In this document: positions 26,617 through 35,986 of the stretch, piece by piece
How the letters are laid out: each line of letters starts with the position of its first letter
Position numbering within the stretch: position 1 is the first letter of the stretch
Assembly (NCBI GenBank): GCA_026126025.1
Contig: JAHCJZ010000006.1
Coordinates: 62,001 to 126,000 of the forward strand
Source: Bauldia sp.
GTDB lineage: Bacteria > Pseudomonadota > Alphaproteobacteria > Rhizobiales > Kaistiaceae
Direction: 5' to 3'
DNA length: 64,000 nt
Notes under the pieces: generated by a model
Told to the model about the DNA's origin: nothing
The model's input: the letters and a program-made list of their open reading frames with translations, nothing else
Database searches by the model: none
Translations under genes and position numbers: made by a program

Positions 26617-28014
26617 TCAGCCCGGCCGGGTCATCCGCTCCGGCCGGACCAGCGCATCGAATTCCTCGGCGGTGACGAACCCGCCGCCCACGGCCTCCTC
26701 GCGAAGCGTCGTGCCGTTCCGGTGCGCGGCGTTCGCGATCTTCGCCGCCGCATCGTAGCCGATCCTCGGTGCCAGCGCGGTGACGAGCATCAGCGAACGC
26801 TCGACATGCCCGGCGATGACTTCGCGCCGGGGTTCGATGCCGACGAGGCAGTTCTCGGTGAACGACCGCGCCGCGTCGGCCATCAGCCGCACCGACTGGA
26901 GAAGATTGTACGCCATCACCGGGTTGTAGACGTTGAGCTCGAAATGCCCCTGGCTGCCGGCGAAGCCGATCGCGGCCTGGTTGCCGAAGATCTGGACGCA
27001 GACCTGGGTCAACGCCTCGCACTGCGTCGGGTTCACCTTGCCCGGCATGATCGACGAGCCCGGCTCGTTCTCCGGCAGCGCCAGCTCGCCGAGCCCGGCG
27101 CGCGGGCCGGAGCCGAGGAGGCGGATATCGTTGGCGATCTTGAAGAGCGAGACCGCGACGGTGTTGATCGCGCCGTGGGTGAACACCATCGCGTCATGCG
27201 CGGCGAGCGCCTCGAACTTGTTCGGCGCCGAGGTGAATGCGAGGCCGGTCAGCGCGGCGATGCGGTCGGCGACGCGCTCCGCGAACCCCTCCGGCGCATT
27301 GAGGCCGGTGCCGACCGCCGTGCCGCCCTGCGCCAGCTGCATCAGCGCCGGCAGCGTGCTCTCGATGCGGGCGACGCCGTTCTCGACCTGCTGCGCGTAG
27401 CCGGAGAACTCCTGGCCGAGGGTGAGGGGCGTCGCGTCCTGCGTGTGGGTGCGCCCGATCTTCACGATCGCGCGCCACGCGCCTGCCTTGTCGTTCAGGG
27501 CGTTGCGGAGGAGTTGAAGGGCGGGGACCAGCCGGTGGACGATCTCCTCCGTCGCCGCGATATGCATCGCGGTCGGGTAGGTGTCGTTCGACGACTGGCT
27601 CATATTGACGTGGTCGTTGGGGTGGATCGGCGTCTTCGAGCCCATCACCCCGCCGAGAAGCTCGATCGCGCGGTTGGCGATGACCTCGTTGGCGTTCATG
27701 TTGGACTGGGTCCCCGAGCCGGTCTGCCAGACCGCGAGCGGGAAATGGGCGTCGAGCTTGCCCTCGGCGACCTCCTGCGCCGCGGCGACGATCGCCTCGC
27801 CGATCCGCCGGTCGAGCCGGCCGAGGTCCATGTTCACCTCGGCCGCGGCGCGCTTGACGATGCCGAGCGCGCGGATCACCGACAGCGGCTGCTTCTCCCA
27901 GCCGATGCGGAAATTCTCCAGCGAACGCTGCGCCTGCGCCCCCCAGTAACGGTCCGCTGGCACCTCGATCGGGCCGAAGCTGTCGGTCTCGGTGCGGGTG
28001 GCGGTGGGCTTCAT
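26617..28014 (-). CDS. fumC: Class II fumarate hydratase
   Basis: A 465-residue iron-independent fumarase of the TCA cycle interconverting fumarate and malate, active as a cytoplasmic homotetramer. Signatures: [25 protein letters not shown] at the N-terminus, [56 protein letters not shown], and the superfamily signature [13 protein letters not shown] near residue 318. The catalytic Ser lies in that loop. The C-terminal segment [21 protein letters not shown] is standard. No Shine-Dalgarno sequence is obvious before the ATG; it is the first gene of the fumC / DUF4169 / RHH minus-strand group. Confidence 0.97.
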   Translation of the reverse strand: MKPTATRTETDSFGPIEVPADRYWGAQAQRSLENFRIGWEKQPLSVIRALGIVKRAAAEVNMDLGRLDRRIGEAIVAAAQEVAEGKLDAHFPLAVWQTGSGTQSNMNANEVIANRAIELLGGVMGSKTPIHPNDHVNMSQSSNDTYPTAMHIAATEEIVHRLVPALQLLRNALNDKAGAWRAIVKIGRTHTQDATPLTLGQEFSGYAQQVENGVARIESTLPALMQLAQGGTAVGTGLNAPEGFAERVADRIAALTGLAFTSAPNKFEALAAHDAMVFTHGAINTVAVSLFKIANDIRLLGSGPRAGLGELALPENEPGSSIMPGKVNPTQCEALTQVCVQIFGNQAAIGFAGSQGHFELNVYNPVMAYNLLQSVRLMADAARSFTENCLVGIEPRREVIAGHVERSLMLVTALAPRIGYDAAAKIANAAHRNGTTLREEAVGGGFVTAEEFDALVRPERMTRPG

Positions 28015-28080
28015 CGCGCGCGCTGCGGTTGACGTTGGCGCGTTCTAGCACGCGCACCGAGTCGGCGCGCCCTGCTCCCC

Positions 28081-28182
28081 GACCTCATCCTGAGGCGCGA
28101 GCGAAGCGAGCCTCGAAGGAGGGCCGAGAACACCAGCGGGTCCTTCGAGGCCCGGCTGCGCCGGGCACCTCAGGATGAGGTC
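28081..28182. repeat. Palindromic dispersed repeat, family B copy 1
   Basis: Outer arms GACCTCATCCTGAGG and CCTCAGGATGAGGTC are perfect reverse complements. Inner segments GAGCGAAGCGAGCCTCGAAGG and CCTTCGAGGCCCGGCTGCG extend the stem. Copies at 32467, 36778 and 39282. It lies between fumC and the sspB 3' end. Confidence 0.9.
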
Positions 28183-28189
28183 GGTTAGG

Positions 28190-28726
28190 TCAGCTCTTCT
28201 TGCGGAAGGCGTCGAGGCTGACGACCTGGGCGGGCTTGGCCGGCGGCTCGTCGGCGGATTTGTCGTCGTCCTCCGCGGCGGCGGGCTTCGGCTCGGGTGC
28301 GGGTGGCGGGGCGAGGGCGGTCACCTCGGCCTCGACCGCGGGGCCGGCCTCGGCTTCGGCCTTGGGTGCGATAGCCGGCTCGAACTGCAGCGCGAACTGG
28401 ACCGACGGGTCGACGAACGCCTTCACCGCCGTGTAGGGCACCAGCACCCGCTCGGGGATGCCGTTGAAGGAGAGGCCGACCTCGAAGCCGTGCTCGCTGG
28501 CCGACAGGTCCCAGAACTGGTGCTGCAGCACGATCGTCATGTCTTCGGGGTACTGGCTGAGGAGGCGGCTCGACACCCGCACGCCCGGCGCCTTGGTGGC
28601 GAAGGTGACGTAGAAATGATGCTCGCCGGGAAGGCCCGTCTTGGCGACCTCCGAAAGCACCTTGCGAACCACCCCGCGCAGCGCGTCCTGCGCCAGGATG
28701 TCGTAGCGGATCAAATCCTCAGCCAT
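28190..28726 (-). CDS. sspB: SspB-type ClpXP adaptor (alphaproteobacterial)
   Basis: A 178-residue adaptor that delivers ssrA-tagged proteins to ClpXP. Residues 5-120 form the SspB fold: LIRYDILAQDALRGVVRKVL, GEHHFYVTFATKAPGVRVSS, LQHQFWDLSASEHGFEVGLS, FNGIPERVLVPYTAVKAFVDPSV. A long Ala/Pro/Glu linker leads to a conserved C-terminal VVSLDAFRKK motif, which is expected to dock on ClpX. The alphaproteobacterial type (SspB-alpha) diverges strongly from the E. coli protein. The gene lies directly downstream of the tmRNA gene on the same strand, so the tag-encoding RNA and its adaptor are neighbours. Confidence 0.93.
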   Translation of the reverse strand: MAEDLIRYDILAQDALRGVVRKVLSEVAKTGLPGEHHFYVTFATKAPGVRVSSRLLSQYPEDMTIVLQHQFWDLSASEHGFEVGLSFNGIPERVLVPYTAVKAFVDPSVQFALQFEPAIAPKAEAEAGPAVEAEVTALAPPPAPEPKPAAAEDDDKSADEPPAKPAQVVSLDAFRKKS

Positions 28727-28769
28727 GGAACCCGGTCGACCCAGAGGTTTGAGGGCAGCCGCCCCCGGA

Positions 28770-29110
28770 AGGAAGTGGGAGCTTCTGTTGCCAGGTGCTC
28801 CCGAACCCCGCCTTACGGTGCGACCCGCAAGGGCTTTGATTGGGAATCCGTCACCGCATTACGCGGCGAGGCGGAGGTCCCGCGCATTGTTGTCGTTGGC
28901 AACTATGCGAACGGCCCGATAACGGTGGAACCATGCCGAGCGAAAGTCCACCCTTTACGCCCTCGTCGATCCTGTTTCGCCCCCGCCGGAACCCGCCGAA
29001 ACGGCGTTCGCGATAGCGGGCTCTGGTGGAGGCGCCGGGTACTGCCCCCGGGTCCGATGGGTTTATTACGATGGCAGTTTATCGCCATAGCCGGCCGAAA
29101 CCGGCACCCC
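28770..29110 (-). ncRNA. ssrA: Two-piece (circularly permuted) tmRNA
   Basis: On the minus strand the permuted order is seen. The acceptor piece (about 29110-29024) ends CGCCTCCACCA and has a 5-bp T-arm (CCGGG/CCCGG) with a 7-base loop GGCAGTA. After an intervening segment, the coding piece starts at 28984 with GGGGGCGAAACAGGATCGACG, the standard tmRNA 5' sequence. GGGGGCG pairs with CGCCTCC as a 7-bp acceptor stem that includes the G3-U70 wobble needed for alanylation. The tag reading frame runs 28900-28859, from a GCC resume codon to TAA, encoding ANDNNARDLRLAA. A 6-bp hairpin (28777-28802) lies near the 3' end. Exact processed ends are estimated. The RNA rescues stalled ribosomes and tags nascent chains for ClpXP. 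Confidence 0.93.
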
Positions 29111-29111
29111 A

Positions 29112-29140
29112 AATATAGGCGGCGCCTGCGCGCCTGAAAA
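29112..29140 (-). promoter_or_regulatory. Sigma-70-type promoter of ssrA
   Basis: On the minus strand TTTTCA (29140-29135) and TATATT (29117-29112) are separated by exactly 17 bases, immediately upstream of the acceptor-piece start, with GGGG as the likely initiation region near 29105-29110. Confidence 0.75.
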
Positions 29141-29239
29141 GGCTGTGCGGTGAAGCGGGTGCCGCTCCCCCGCGGTATCTCGCCGCCGCCGGTGGTATGA
29201 TCGCGGCTACGCAGGCCCAACCTTCCCCGGGAGCAACCC

Positions 29240-29722
29240 ATGATCGACATCCTCCTCGTCACCACCGCCCTCTACATGCAGCCGGTCGATGTGGTGAAAC
29301 ACGTGCTCACCAGCGAGGAGCTGGCGATGGAGTACGTTACGACCGACTCGTTCGACGAGTCGGTCATCGCCGGCATCTACGCGCCCGATCTGGTTGCGGC
29401 CTATGAAGCGGTCATGACGCGCCAGGAGGAGCTCAACGAGCCGATCCTCGAGGGCAATCTCATCACCGGCCGGCAGGAATATTGCCCGCTGGGGGACCTC
29501 GTCATCGACGCGCCGGACATGCCCACGGAAGGCGAAGCTGCGATCCACGTCTCCTTCGCGAGCCAATGGTGCTTCACGGAAGCGCCCGAGGCGATTCGCA
29601 ACGAAGTCACCGAGCTCACCTTCCGCCTCGTCGAGGTGGAGGAAGGCTGGCTCATCGTCGACATCGATCACAGCCTCTACGGCTCGCTCGCGGCGTATCT
29701 CGCCGACCTCGCGGCGGAGTAG
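29240..29722 (+). CDS. Hypothetical protein, possible secreted or membrane-associated
   Basis: A 160-residue acidic protein. The ATG at 29240 is preceded by GGGAG at good spacing. A weak hydrophobic N-terminus (IDILLVTTALYMQPVDVV) could be a poor signal peptide. The body is alpha/beta with two cysteines (QEYCPLGDL and SQWCFTEAPE) and a C-terminal sheet (TELTFRLVEVEEGWLIVDIDH). The overall pattern recalls small DUF3828-like or NTF2-like domains, but I cannot assign a family. It is divergent from ssrA and precedes a family A-type repeat and thyA. Confidence 0.55.
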   Translation: MIDILLVTTALYMQPVDVVKHVLTSEELAMEYVTTDSFDESVIAGIYAPDLVAAYEAVMTRQEELNEPILEGNLITGRQEYCPLGDLVIDAPDMPTEGEAAIHVSFASQWCFTEAPEAIRNEVTELTFRLVEVEEGWLIVDIDHSLYGSLAAYLADLAAE

Positions 29723-29759
29723 GGGAATCGGCGTAGGCTGAAATTGGCCGCTTCAACCG

Positions 29760-29870
29760 TCGTCACCCCGGCCCCGGATCGGGTCCGGGGTAAACTCCGG
29801 CCGGGGTCCAGAGCCACATGACGGGCGGAGCCTCACGCCCTGGATTCCGGCCTTCGCCGGAATGACGAAG
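29760..29870. repeat. Palindromic dispersed repeat, family A copy 3 (inverted, with degenerate left arm)
   Basis: Right arm CTGGATTCCGGCCTTCGCC with GGAATGACG is the reverse complement of the left arm of copies 1, 2 and 4. The left arm begins CGTCACCCCGG and ends CGGGGTCCAG but has a different centre. The element ends 17 bases before the thyA start codon and so contributes directly to its leader. Confidence 0.75.
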
Positions 29871-29887
29871 AACAGGACGAAGAAAAG

Positions 29888-30682
29888 GTGCGCCAGTATC
29901 TCGACCTGATGCGGCTGGTGATGGATCGCGGGGTGCGCAAGGACGACCGCACCGGCACCGGCACACTGTCAGTGTTCGGCCACCAGATGCGGTTCGACCT
30001 TTCCGACGGCTTCCCGCTGGTCACGACCAAGCGGGTTCACCTCAAGTCGATCATCCACGAGCTGATCTGGTTCCTCCGCGGCGAGACCAATATCGGCTAC
30101 CTCACGGAGAACGGCGTCACGATCTGGGACGAATGGGCGGACGCGGAGGGCGATCTCGGGCCCGTCTACGGCGCGCAATGGCGGTCCTGGCCGGCGGCGG
30201 ATGGCGGGTCGATCGACCAGATCGCTCAAGTGGTTGCGTCGATCCGTTCCAATCCCGATTCACGCCGCCACATCGTCACCGCATGGAACCCCGCGGAGCT
30301 CGACCGGCAGGCGCTGCCGCCCTGCCACCTCCTCTTCCAGTTCTATGTCGCGGAGGGAACGCTGTCCTGCCAGCTCTACCAGCGCTCCGCCGACATCTTC
30401 CTCGGCGTGCCGTTCAACATCGCGTCCTACGCGCTGCTGACGATGATGGTGGCGCAGGTGACCGGGCTCGAGCCCGGCACGTTCGTCTGGACCGGCGGTG
30501 ACTGCCACCTTTATCTCAACCATCTCGACCAGGCGCGCGAGCAGCTGACGCGCACGCCGCGGCCGCTGCCGACGATGCGGCTCAACCCGGCGGTGCGGTC
30601 GATCGACGGCTTCCGCTACGAGGACTTCACGCTGGAAGGCTACGACCCGCACCCGGCGATCAAGGCGCCGGTGGCAGTGTAA
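29888..30682 (+). CDS. thyA: Thymidylate synthase
   Basis: A 264-residue enzyme, the same length as E. coli ThyA, converting dUMP to dTMP with methylene-tetrahydrofolate. The GTG at 29888 has GAAGAAAAG upstream. Visible motifs: [39 protein letters not shown] and [15 protein letters not shown], and the nucleophile Cys146 in [11 protein letters not shown], then [20 protein letters not shown] and [11 protein letters not shown]. The C-terminus APVAV is normal. The partner enzyme folA, often adjacent in Proteobacteria, is about 27 kb away here, next to hflK. Confidence 0.97.
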   Translation: MRQYLDLMRLVMDRGVRKDDRTGTGTLSVFGHQMRFDLSDGFPLVTTKRVHLKSIIHELIWFLRGETNIGYLTENGVTIWDEWADAEGDLGPVYGAQWRSWPAADGGSIDQIAQVVASIRSNPDSRRHIVTAWNPAELDRQALPPCHLLFQFYVAEGTLSCQLYQRSADIFLGVPFNIASYALLTMMVAQVTGLEPGTFVWTGGDCHLYLNHLDQAREQLTRTPRPLPTMRLNPAVRSIDGFRYEDFTLEGYDPHPAIKAPVAV

Positions 30683-30691
30683 CGCTCGGCC

Positions 30692-30824
30692 GCGTGGACC
30701 CCGGCTTTGCACTGCGGTGCAGTGCGTCCGGGGAACGGACCGTGTTAGGGGCCAAGCACCTAATCCGCGTATCCCGGGCGCGGTGCAGCGCGAAGCGGTG
30801 CACCGCAGAACCGGGATCCATACG
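30692..30824. repeat. Palindromic dispersed repeat, family C copy 2 (composite)
   Basis: Two half-elements: GTGGACCCCGGCTTTGCAC...GCGTCCGGGG, and after about 45 bases CCCGGGCGCGGTGCAGCGC...CACCGCAGAACCGGGATCC. Each half resembles one arm of copies 1 and 3, in swapped order, as if two elements or a rearranged one were present. Confidence 0.75.
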
Positions 30825-30843
30825 GCCGCTGGGAACTGGCGCG

Positions 30844-31101
30844 CTAGCTCTTCTTCTTCGCCAGGGCCTTCTTCTTTGCCGGGGCGGGTGCTGCGACCAC
30901 CACCGGCTCGGCGGCCTTTTTGGCGCGCGTGGCCTTGGGCTTGATGTTGATCGCCTCGGCGCCGACCGGGGCGGCGGCGAAGAGCTCCTCCATCGCCTTG
31001 AACCAGTGGGCGGTGTCGCGGCCGTGCGGGCGGCCCTCCGATTCCCAGATCGAATAGGCCCGCTCGCGGATGACGGTTTCGGTTTCGCCGCTCAGAATCA
31101 T
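30844..31101 (-). CDS. DUF2934 protein with Lys/Ala-rich tail
   Basis: An 85-residue protein from ATG 31101 (MILSGETETVIRERAYSIWE), preceded by GGAGAGACACGAG. Residues 8-42 (IRERAYSIWESEGRPHGRDTAHWFKAMEEL) match DUF2934, a short helical motif common in Rhizobiales. The rest is a low-complexity basic tail (KATRAKKAAEPVV, PAKKKALAKKKS) resembling histone H1-like C-termini, suggesting nucleic-acid binding. Function unknown. The open frame continues upstream, but the residues before MILSG look non-coding. Confidence 0.78.
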   Translation of the reverse strand: MILSGETETVIRERAYSIWESEGRPHGRDTAHWFKAMEELFAAAPVGAEAINIKPKATRAKKAAEPVVVAAPAPAKKKALAKKKS

Positions 31102-31281
31102 CTCTCGTGTCTCTCCAGAAAAGCTGGCCGACGCCGGCCTCGGCGTACGCCAGCACCCCAAATGGCCCCGTAAGCCGGACGCGGGAGGAGCGTCCGATCA
31201 GGACCGGCAAACGCTGTGAACGACCCTAGCAAGAGTCGTTCCATAGCCTATGAAGCTTTGACGGCGGAATCGTGACAGGCG

Positions 31282-32361
31282 CTACCAGTCCGGCGTTCCG
31301 GCCCGGGCGTCGACGAAGGCGCCTTCGCCGATCTCGGTCCAGCGCCGGTAGGTGGAGCGGGCGCTCCGGATCGAGGCGACGATCTCGTTCGCCAGCGGGT
31401 CGTCGCCGGCGGTGTCGGCGATGACGCCGGGCGTCGCCTCGGCGAGCGCGGCGACGATGTCGCCGGAGAGCTCGTGCAGCGTCACGCCATGTCCCGCGAG
31501 CGTTCCCAGGGCGACGGCGTTGTTGTGGTGGAACTCGGCCATCATCGCCTGGTGCTCCGCCTCGCACGCGATCTCGAAGATCGCGCGGTCGGCGGAGGAG
31601 AGGCTCTGCCAGACGCCGAGATTGACGCCAAGCGTCACCGTCGCCGAGCCCTCCAAGACGGTCGGGAAATAATAGTGGCTCGCGACCTCGTGGAGCCGGA
31701 AGGCGAGGTCGTTCCACGGCCCGATCCAGTCGGCGCCGTCGAGCCGGCCGTCCTGCAGCGCGGGCAGGATTTCGTTGCCGGGGAGGGCGACGACGTTCAT
31801 GCCGAGCCGCCGCCACACCTCGCCGCCGAGGCCGGGCATGCGGAAGTTGAGCCCGCGGACGTCGGCGAGCGTCTCGATCGGCCGCTTGAACCAGCCGGCC
31901 ATCTGGGTGCCGGTGTTGCCGGCCAGCAGCGGCTTGATGCCGAGGCCGCCGGAGAGCCGGTCCCACAGCATCTGGCCGCCGCCATGGCGAAGCCAGGCGA
32001 CGTGCTCGCCGGGCGTGAAGCCGAAGGGCGTGTTGGTGAAGAAGTTCAGCGCCGGATGGAGCGCGGCATAGTAGTAGTCCGGCCCGTGATAGAGGTCGGC
32101 CCGGCCGTCGGCGGCGGCCGCGAATTCCTCGAAGCCCGGCGCCAGCCCGCCCCCGGTATGTGGCTCGATGACGATCCGTCCGTCGGTCATTGCCGCGATC
32201 CGCGCGACGAGGCGGGCGACGCTGTCGCTGAGGCCGGGCAGGTTCGCCGGCCACGGCGTCGCCAGCTTCAGCGTTCGCGTGCCCTGAGCGATCGCCGGCG
32301 CCGCCAGCGCCGTCCCCGCCGCCGCGACCCCCGCGCCGAGAATGAAGTTCCGACGATCCAT
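31282..32361 (-). CDS. TRAP transporter solute-binding protein (DctP family), orphan, Tat-exported
   Basis: A 359-residue periplasmic binding protein for an organic acid or similar solute. The ATG at 32361 gives a twin-arginine signal MDRRNFILGAGVAAAGTALA ending APAIAQ, typical of the Tat-exported mannitol/chloroaromatic or alpha-keto acid TRAP binding subgroup. Family motifs: LKLATPWPANLPG, GGGLAPGFEEFAAAADGRAD, GLNFRMPGLGGEVWRRLGM with the conserved Arg that binds carboxylate, and DGADWIGPWNDL. No dctQ or dctM membrane subunit gene is nearby, so its partner is encoded elsewhere. Upstream codons at 32388 are not used. Confidence 0.88.
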   Translation of the reverse strand: MDRRNFILGAGVAAAGTALAAPAIAQGTRTLKLATPWPANLPGLSDSVARLVARIAAMTDGRIVIEPHTGGGLAPGFEEFAAAADGRADLYHGPDYYYAALHPALNFFTNTPFGFTPGEHVAWLRHGGGQMLWDRLSGGLGIKPLLAGNTGTQMAGWFKRPIETLADVRGLNFRMPGLGGEVWRRLGMNVVALPGNEILPALQDGRLDGADWIGPWNDLAFRLHEVASHYYFPTVLEGSATVTLGVNLGVWQSLSSADRAIFEIACEAEHQAMMAEFHHNNAVALGTLAGHGVTLHELSGDIVAALAEATPGVIADTAGDDPLANEIVASIRSARSTYRRWTEIGEGAFVDARAGTPDW

Positions 32362-32466
32362 GACTGCCCCCTCCGGTTTCGGGGGCATCGTAGTGAGCCG
32401 GCGACCAGCGCCGCAAGACCATCCGCCCTTGGGCGACGTGCAAAGACCTGCTTACGCCCAACCCCC

Positions 32467-32571
32467 GACCTCATCCTGAGGTGCGAGCGCAGCGAGCCTC
32501 GAAGGACCAGCGGCGTAAACACCAGCGGGTCCTTCGAGGCCCGGCTGCGCCGGGCGCCTCAGGATGAGGTC
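32467..32571. repeat. Palindromic dispersed repeat, family B copy 2
   Basis: Outer arms GACCTCATCCTGAGG and CCTCAGGATGAGGTC with inner GCGAGCCTCGAAGGACC and GTCCTTCGAGGCCCGGC. It separates the TRAP gene from ilvC. Confidence 0.9.
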
Positions 32572-32600
32572 GTGGCGAGACGCGGAGTTGGTCAGCGCGG

Positions 32601-33698
<1,098 letters not shown>

Positions 33699-33798
33699 CT
33701 ATCGGTCGAAGGTGGGGGGCGCAATGCCGGCCGCGCGGGGCAGCGCCGCCGCGGGCATGCGGCGGACGGGGCGGGGCCGCCCCGTCCGCAGGCGAAAG

Positions 33799-34548
33799 CT
33801 ACATGCCGCCCGAGGCGGTCACCTGGCCGCGGATCTCGCCGTCGGGATAGGTGTCGGTGTGGAGGTTGACGTACCAGAGGCCGTCCGCGAGCTGCGCGGC
33901 CTCGTCGGCAGTCAGCGTGGCTTTGCCGACGAGGTACTGCGTTGCCGCGCCCTCGGCGATGTCGCGCTGCTCCTCAGCCTCGCCTTCGGCGTTCTGGTCG
34001 GGCGCGGCGCAGCCATAGGTCTCCATGCTGTCCATCGCCGGGGCGTCGTCGATGCCGCCGGCTTCGGCTTCGGGGGATTCCAGCACGCCGTCGCCGTCGA
34101 GGTCCATGTCGGCGCCGGCATCCGCGCCGGCCACGGCCTCGGCCTGGGCGGCGGCTTCACCTTCAGCGCCTTCGGCCGGCGCCATGTCCATGCTCAGATC
34201 GGTGGTGACATTGGCGCAGATGTCGACGACGGGGCCGGCGTTCTCGCCCTCGGCGGCGGGGCCGTGGAAATGGGCCGCGATCACCGGGCCGCTGAGGCCG
34301 CTGAACTCGATCGTCCAGCTCAGCGTCATGGTCGCCTCGTCCCATGCGACCCAGGCTTCACCGCTGCCCGTGGTCTCGACCGGCGGAACCTGGGCGTCGC
34401 CGGTGAGGGTGGCGGTGAAGTCCGCTTCCTCCTCGCTCACCATCCCGGCGGGGATGGGGTCGTCCTGGGCGATGGCGAAGACGGACGTTCCAAGAAGCAG
34501 TGCGGCAGACAGGCCGGCCAAGCCGGCGCGAGCGGTTGCGTGGCGCAT
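33799..34548 (-). CDS. Secreted CHRD-domain protein with acidic insertion
   Basis: A 249-residue protein with a Sec signal (residues 1-27, ending SVFAIAQ). The CHRD beta-sandwich is recognisable in two separated parts: FTATLTGDAQVPPVETTGSG and TMTLSWTIEFSGLSGPVIAA with HFHGPA, then at the C-terminus YLVGKATLTADEAAQLADG and LWYVNLHTDTYPDGEIRGQV. Between them is an insertion of roughly 100 residues, acidic and Ala-rich, containing ADMDLDGDGVLE, an EF-hand-like DxDxDG loop, and one cysteine on each side (DICANV, YGCAAP). CHRD domains occur in chordin and in many bacterial secreted proteins; function is unknown. GGAGAACG precedes the ATG. Confidence 0.85.
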   Translation of the reverse strand: MRHATARAGLAGLSAALLLGTSVFAIAQDDPIPAGMVSEEEADFTATLTGDAQVPPVETTGSGEAWVAWDEATMTLSWTIEFSGLSGPVIAAHFHGPAAEGENAGPVVDICANVTTDLSMDMAPAEGAEGEAAAQAEAVAGADAGADMDLDGDGVLESPEAEAGGIDDAPAMDSMETYGCAAPDQNAEGEAEEQRDIAEGAATQYLVGKATLTADEAAQLADGLWYVNLHTDTYPDGEIRGQVTASGGM

Positions 34549-34638
34549 GGGACGTTCTCCGGACGTGTCGTGGACCGGCGGGGGTCACGGTCACTGCACG
34601 ACACGCTGCTGAACGCACGCGGCGCGAGGAGGGTTCCG

Positions 34639-35658
34639 CTAGCCGGTGGCGGGCCGCCCCGGCCGGGCGGCGTTCGAGTCCGGCAGAGCGTCCTCGGGAT
34701 CGCCGCTGCGCGCCTTGCCGATCGTGTCCGCCATCACCGCGCCGCGCTCGCCCATCGGCGCCTCCGGTCCGACCGTGGAGTCGCGCGCGGTCTGGTGCTC
34801 CATCTCCGCGTCGATCTCGGCGCCGACGATGAGGACCATCATCGAGATCCACACCCACATCAGGAAGCCGATGATCGCGCCGAGCGAGCCGTAGGTCGCG
34901 TTGTAGTCGGCGAAATGCGCCAGATACCAGGAGAAGCCGAGCGAGCCGATGATGAGGCCGACCGCCGCGACGAGGCTGCCGAGCGTGATCCAGCGCCATT
35001 TCGCCGGGCGGCGGCTCGGGCCGTAGCGGTAGAGGAGGTTGATCGCGACCAGCGCGATCGCGAAGAGGAACGGCCAGCGGGCCCAGGCGAGGATCGTCTC
35101 AGCCACGCCGCCGCGAAGGCCGAGCGCATCGAGGATCACCGGTGCGGCAGCGAGAAGCGCCACGAAGATCGCGCCGACCAAAAGGGCGGCGAGCGTGGTG
35201 GCGAGGGTGACGAGGTTGAGGCGGAGGAAGCTCCGCTTCTCGGTCTCGGCATAGGCGACGTTCATCGCCTCGAACAGCGTCTTGACCGAGCCGTTGGCGC
35301 TCCACAGCGCGACGACGAGGCCGACGAAGAAGCCGAAGCCGAGCGCGCCGCGGGGCTGTGCCACGAGGCGGTCGAGCTCGCCGCCGATCACCTCCGCCGC
35401 GCCTTCGGGAATGATGGTGGCGAGATAGCCGACCTGGTCGGCGACCGCCTGCGGGTCCGCGAAGAAGCCGTAGAGCGAGACCAGCGAGGCGAGCGCGGGG
35501 AAGAGCGAGAGGACGAGGTAGAACGTCGCGCCCGCGGCGATGAGCGGGATGTGATCGCGGCCGAGGCGGTTCACCACCCGCCAGACGATGTCCTTCCAGC
35601 CCTCCCACGGTATCTCGAACGGACGGTGGGCCTCGCGGCCGCGCAGAGCATGCGCCAT
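34639..35658 (-). CDS. YihY/BrkB-family inner-membrane protein
   Basis: A 339-residue membrane protein with six predicted helices. Family signs: FEIPWEGWKDIVWRVVNRLG, DHIPLIAAGATFYLVLSLFP, LASLVSLYGFFADP, the GFFVGLVVALWSANGSVKTLFEAMNVAY signature, and LYRYGPSRRPAKWRWITLGS then GSLGFSWYLAHFADYNATYG. BrkB/YihY proteins were once annotated as ribonuclease BN in error; their activity is unknown. The C-terminal 50 residues are hydrophilic. GGGAGG lies upstream of the start. It precedes the CHRD gene on the same strand by 90 bases. Confidence 0.92.
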   Translation of the reverse strand: MAHALRGREAHRPFEIPWEGWKDIVWRVVNRLGRDHIPLIAAGATFYLVLSLFPALASLVSLYGFFADPQAVADQVGYLATIIPEGAAEVIGGELDRLVAQPRGALGFGFFVGLVVALWSANGSVKTLFEAMNVAYAETEKRSFLRLNLVTLATTLAALLVGAIFVALLAAAPVILDALGLRGGVAETILAWARWPFLFAIALVAINLLYRYGPSRRPAKWRWITLGSLVAAVGLIIGSLGFSWYLAHFADYNATYGSLGAIIGFLMWVWISMMVLIVGAEIDAEMEHQTARDSTVGPEAPMGERGAVMADTIGKARSGDPEDALPDSNAARPGRPATG

Positions 35659-35851
35659 CGCTGCCTCCCATCGCTCAGCGCGTGCATGACAAACGCGACG
35701 GTTGCGGCGGCGGTTGCACGAGCCGTCCTGTGTCGCGGTGTATCGGGCGGCGCGGCTGCGAAAGATGGCGACAAAGACGGCGGCGGCGGGCCGTTCTTTC
35801 GCGCCGGCGGCTCACCACCTTGGCCGAGGGGCAGGGATTTGGAGACCCGTC

Positions 35852-35962
35852 ATGAGCAAGCACGCAACCATCGTCCTCGCCGCCAGCGCGCTGGCCTACG
35901 GCCTTTATGTCGGCCTTGTCGGCATGCTGCTGGCGAACGTCCTTGCCGGCGTCACGGCATGA
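35852..35962 (+). CDS. Small single-helix membrane protein
   Basis: A 36-residue open frame with GGAG at good spacing before the ATG. It encodes a charged start (MSKHATI) and one hydrophobic helix (VLAASALAYGLYVGLVGMLL). The size, Shine-Dalgarno sequence and clean helix support a real small membrane protein, but there is no family recognition and no operon partner. Confidence 0.45.
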   Translation: MSKHATIVLAASALAYGLYVGLVGMLLANVLAGVTA

Positions 35963-35986
35963 TGATCGCCGCTGCCGGAAGAAGGG

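Noticed and set aside
31218-31239. AACGAC/GTCGTT inverted repeat upstream of the DUF2934 gene region
   Set aside because: Six-base arms with a ten-base loop and no T tract; not convincing as a terminator or operator.
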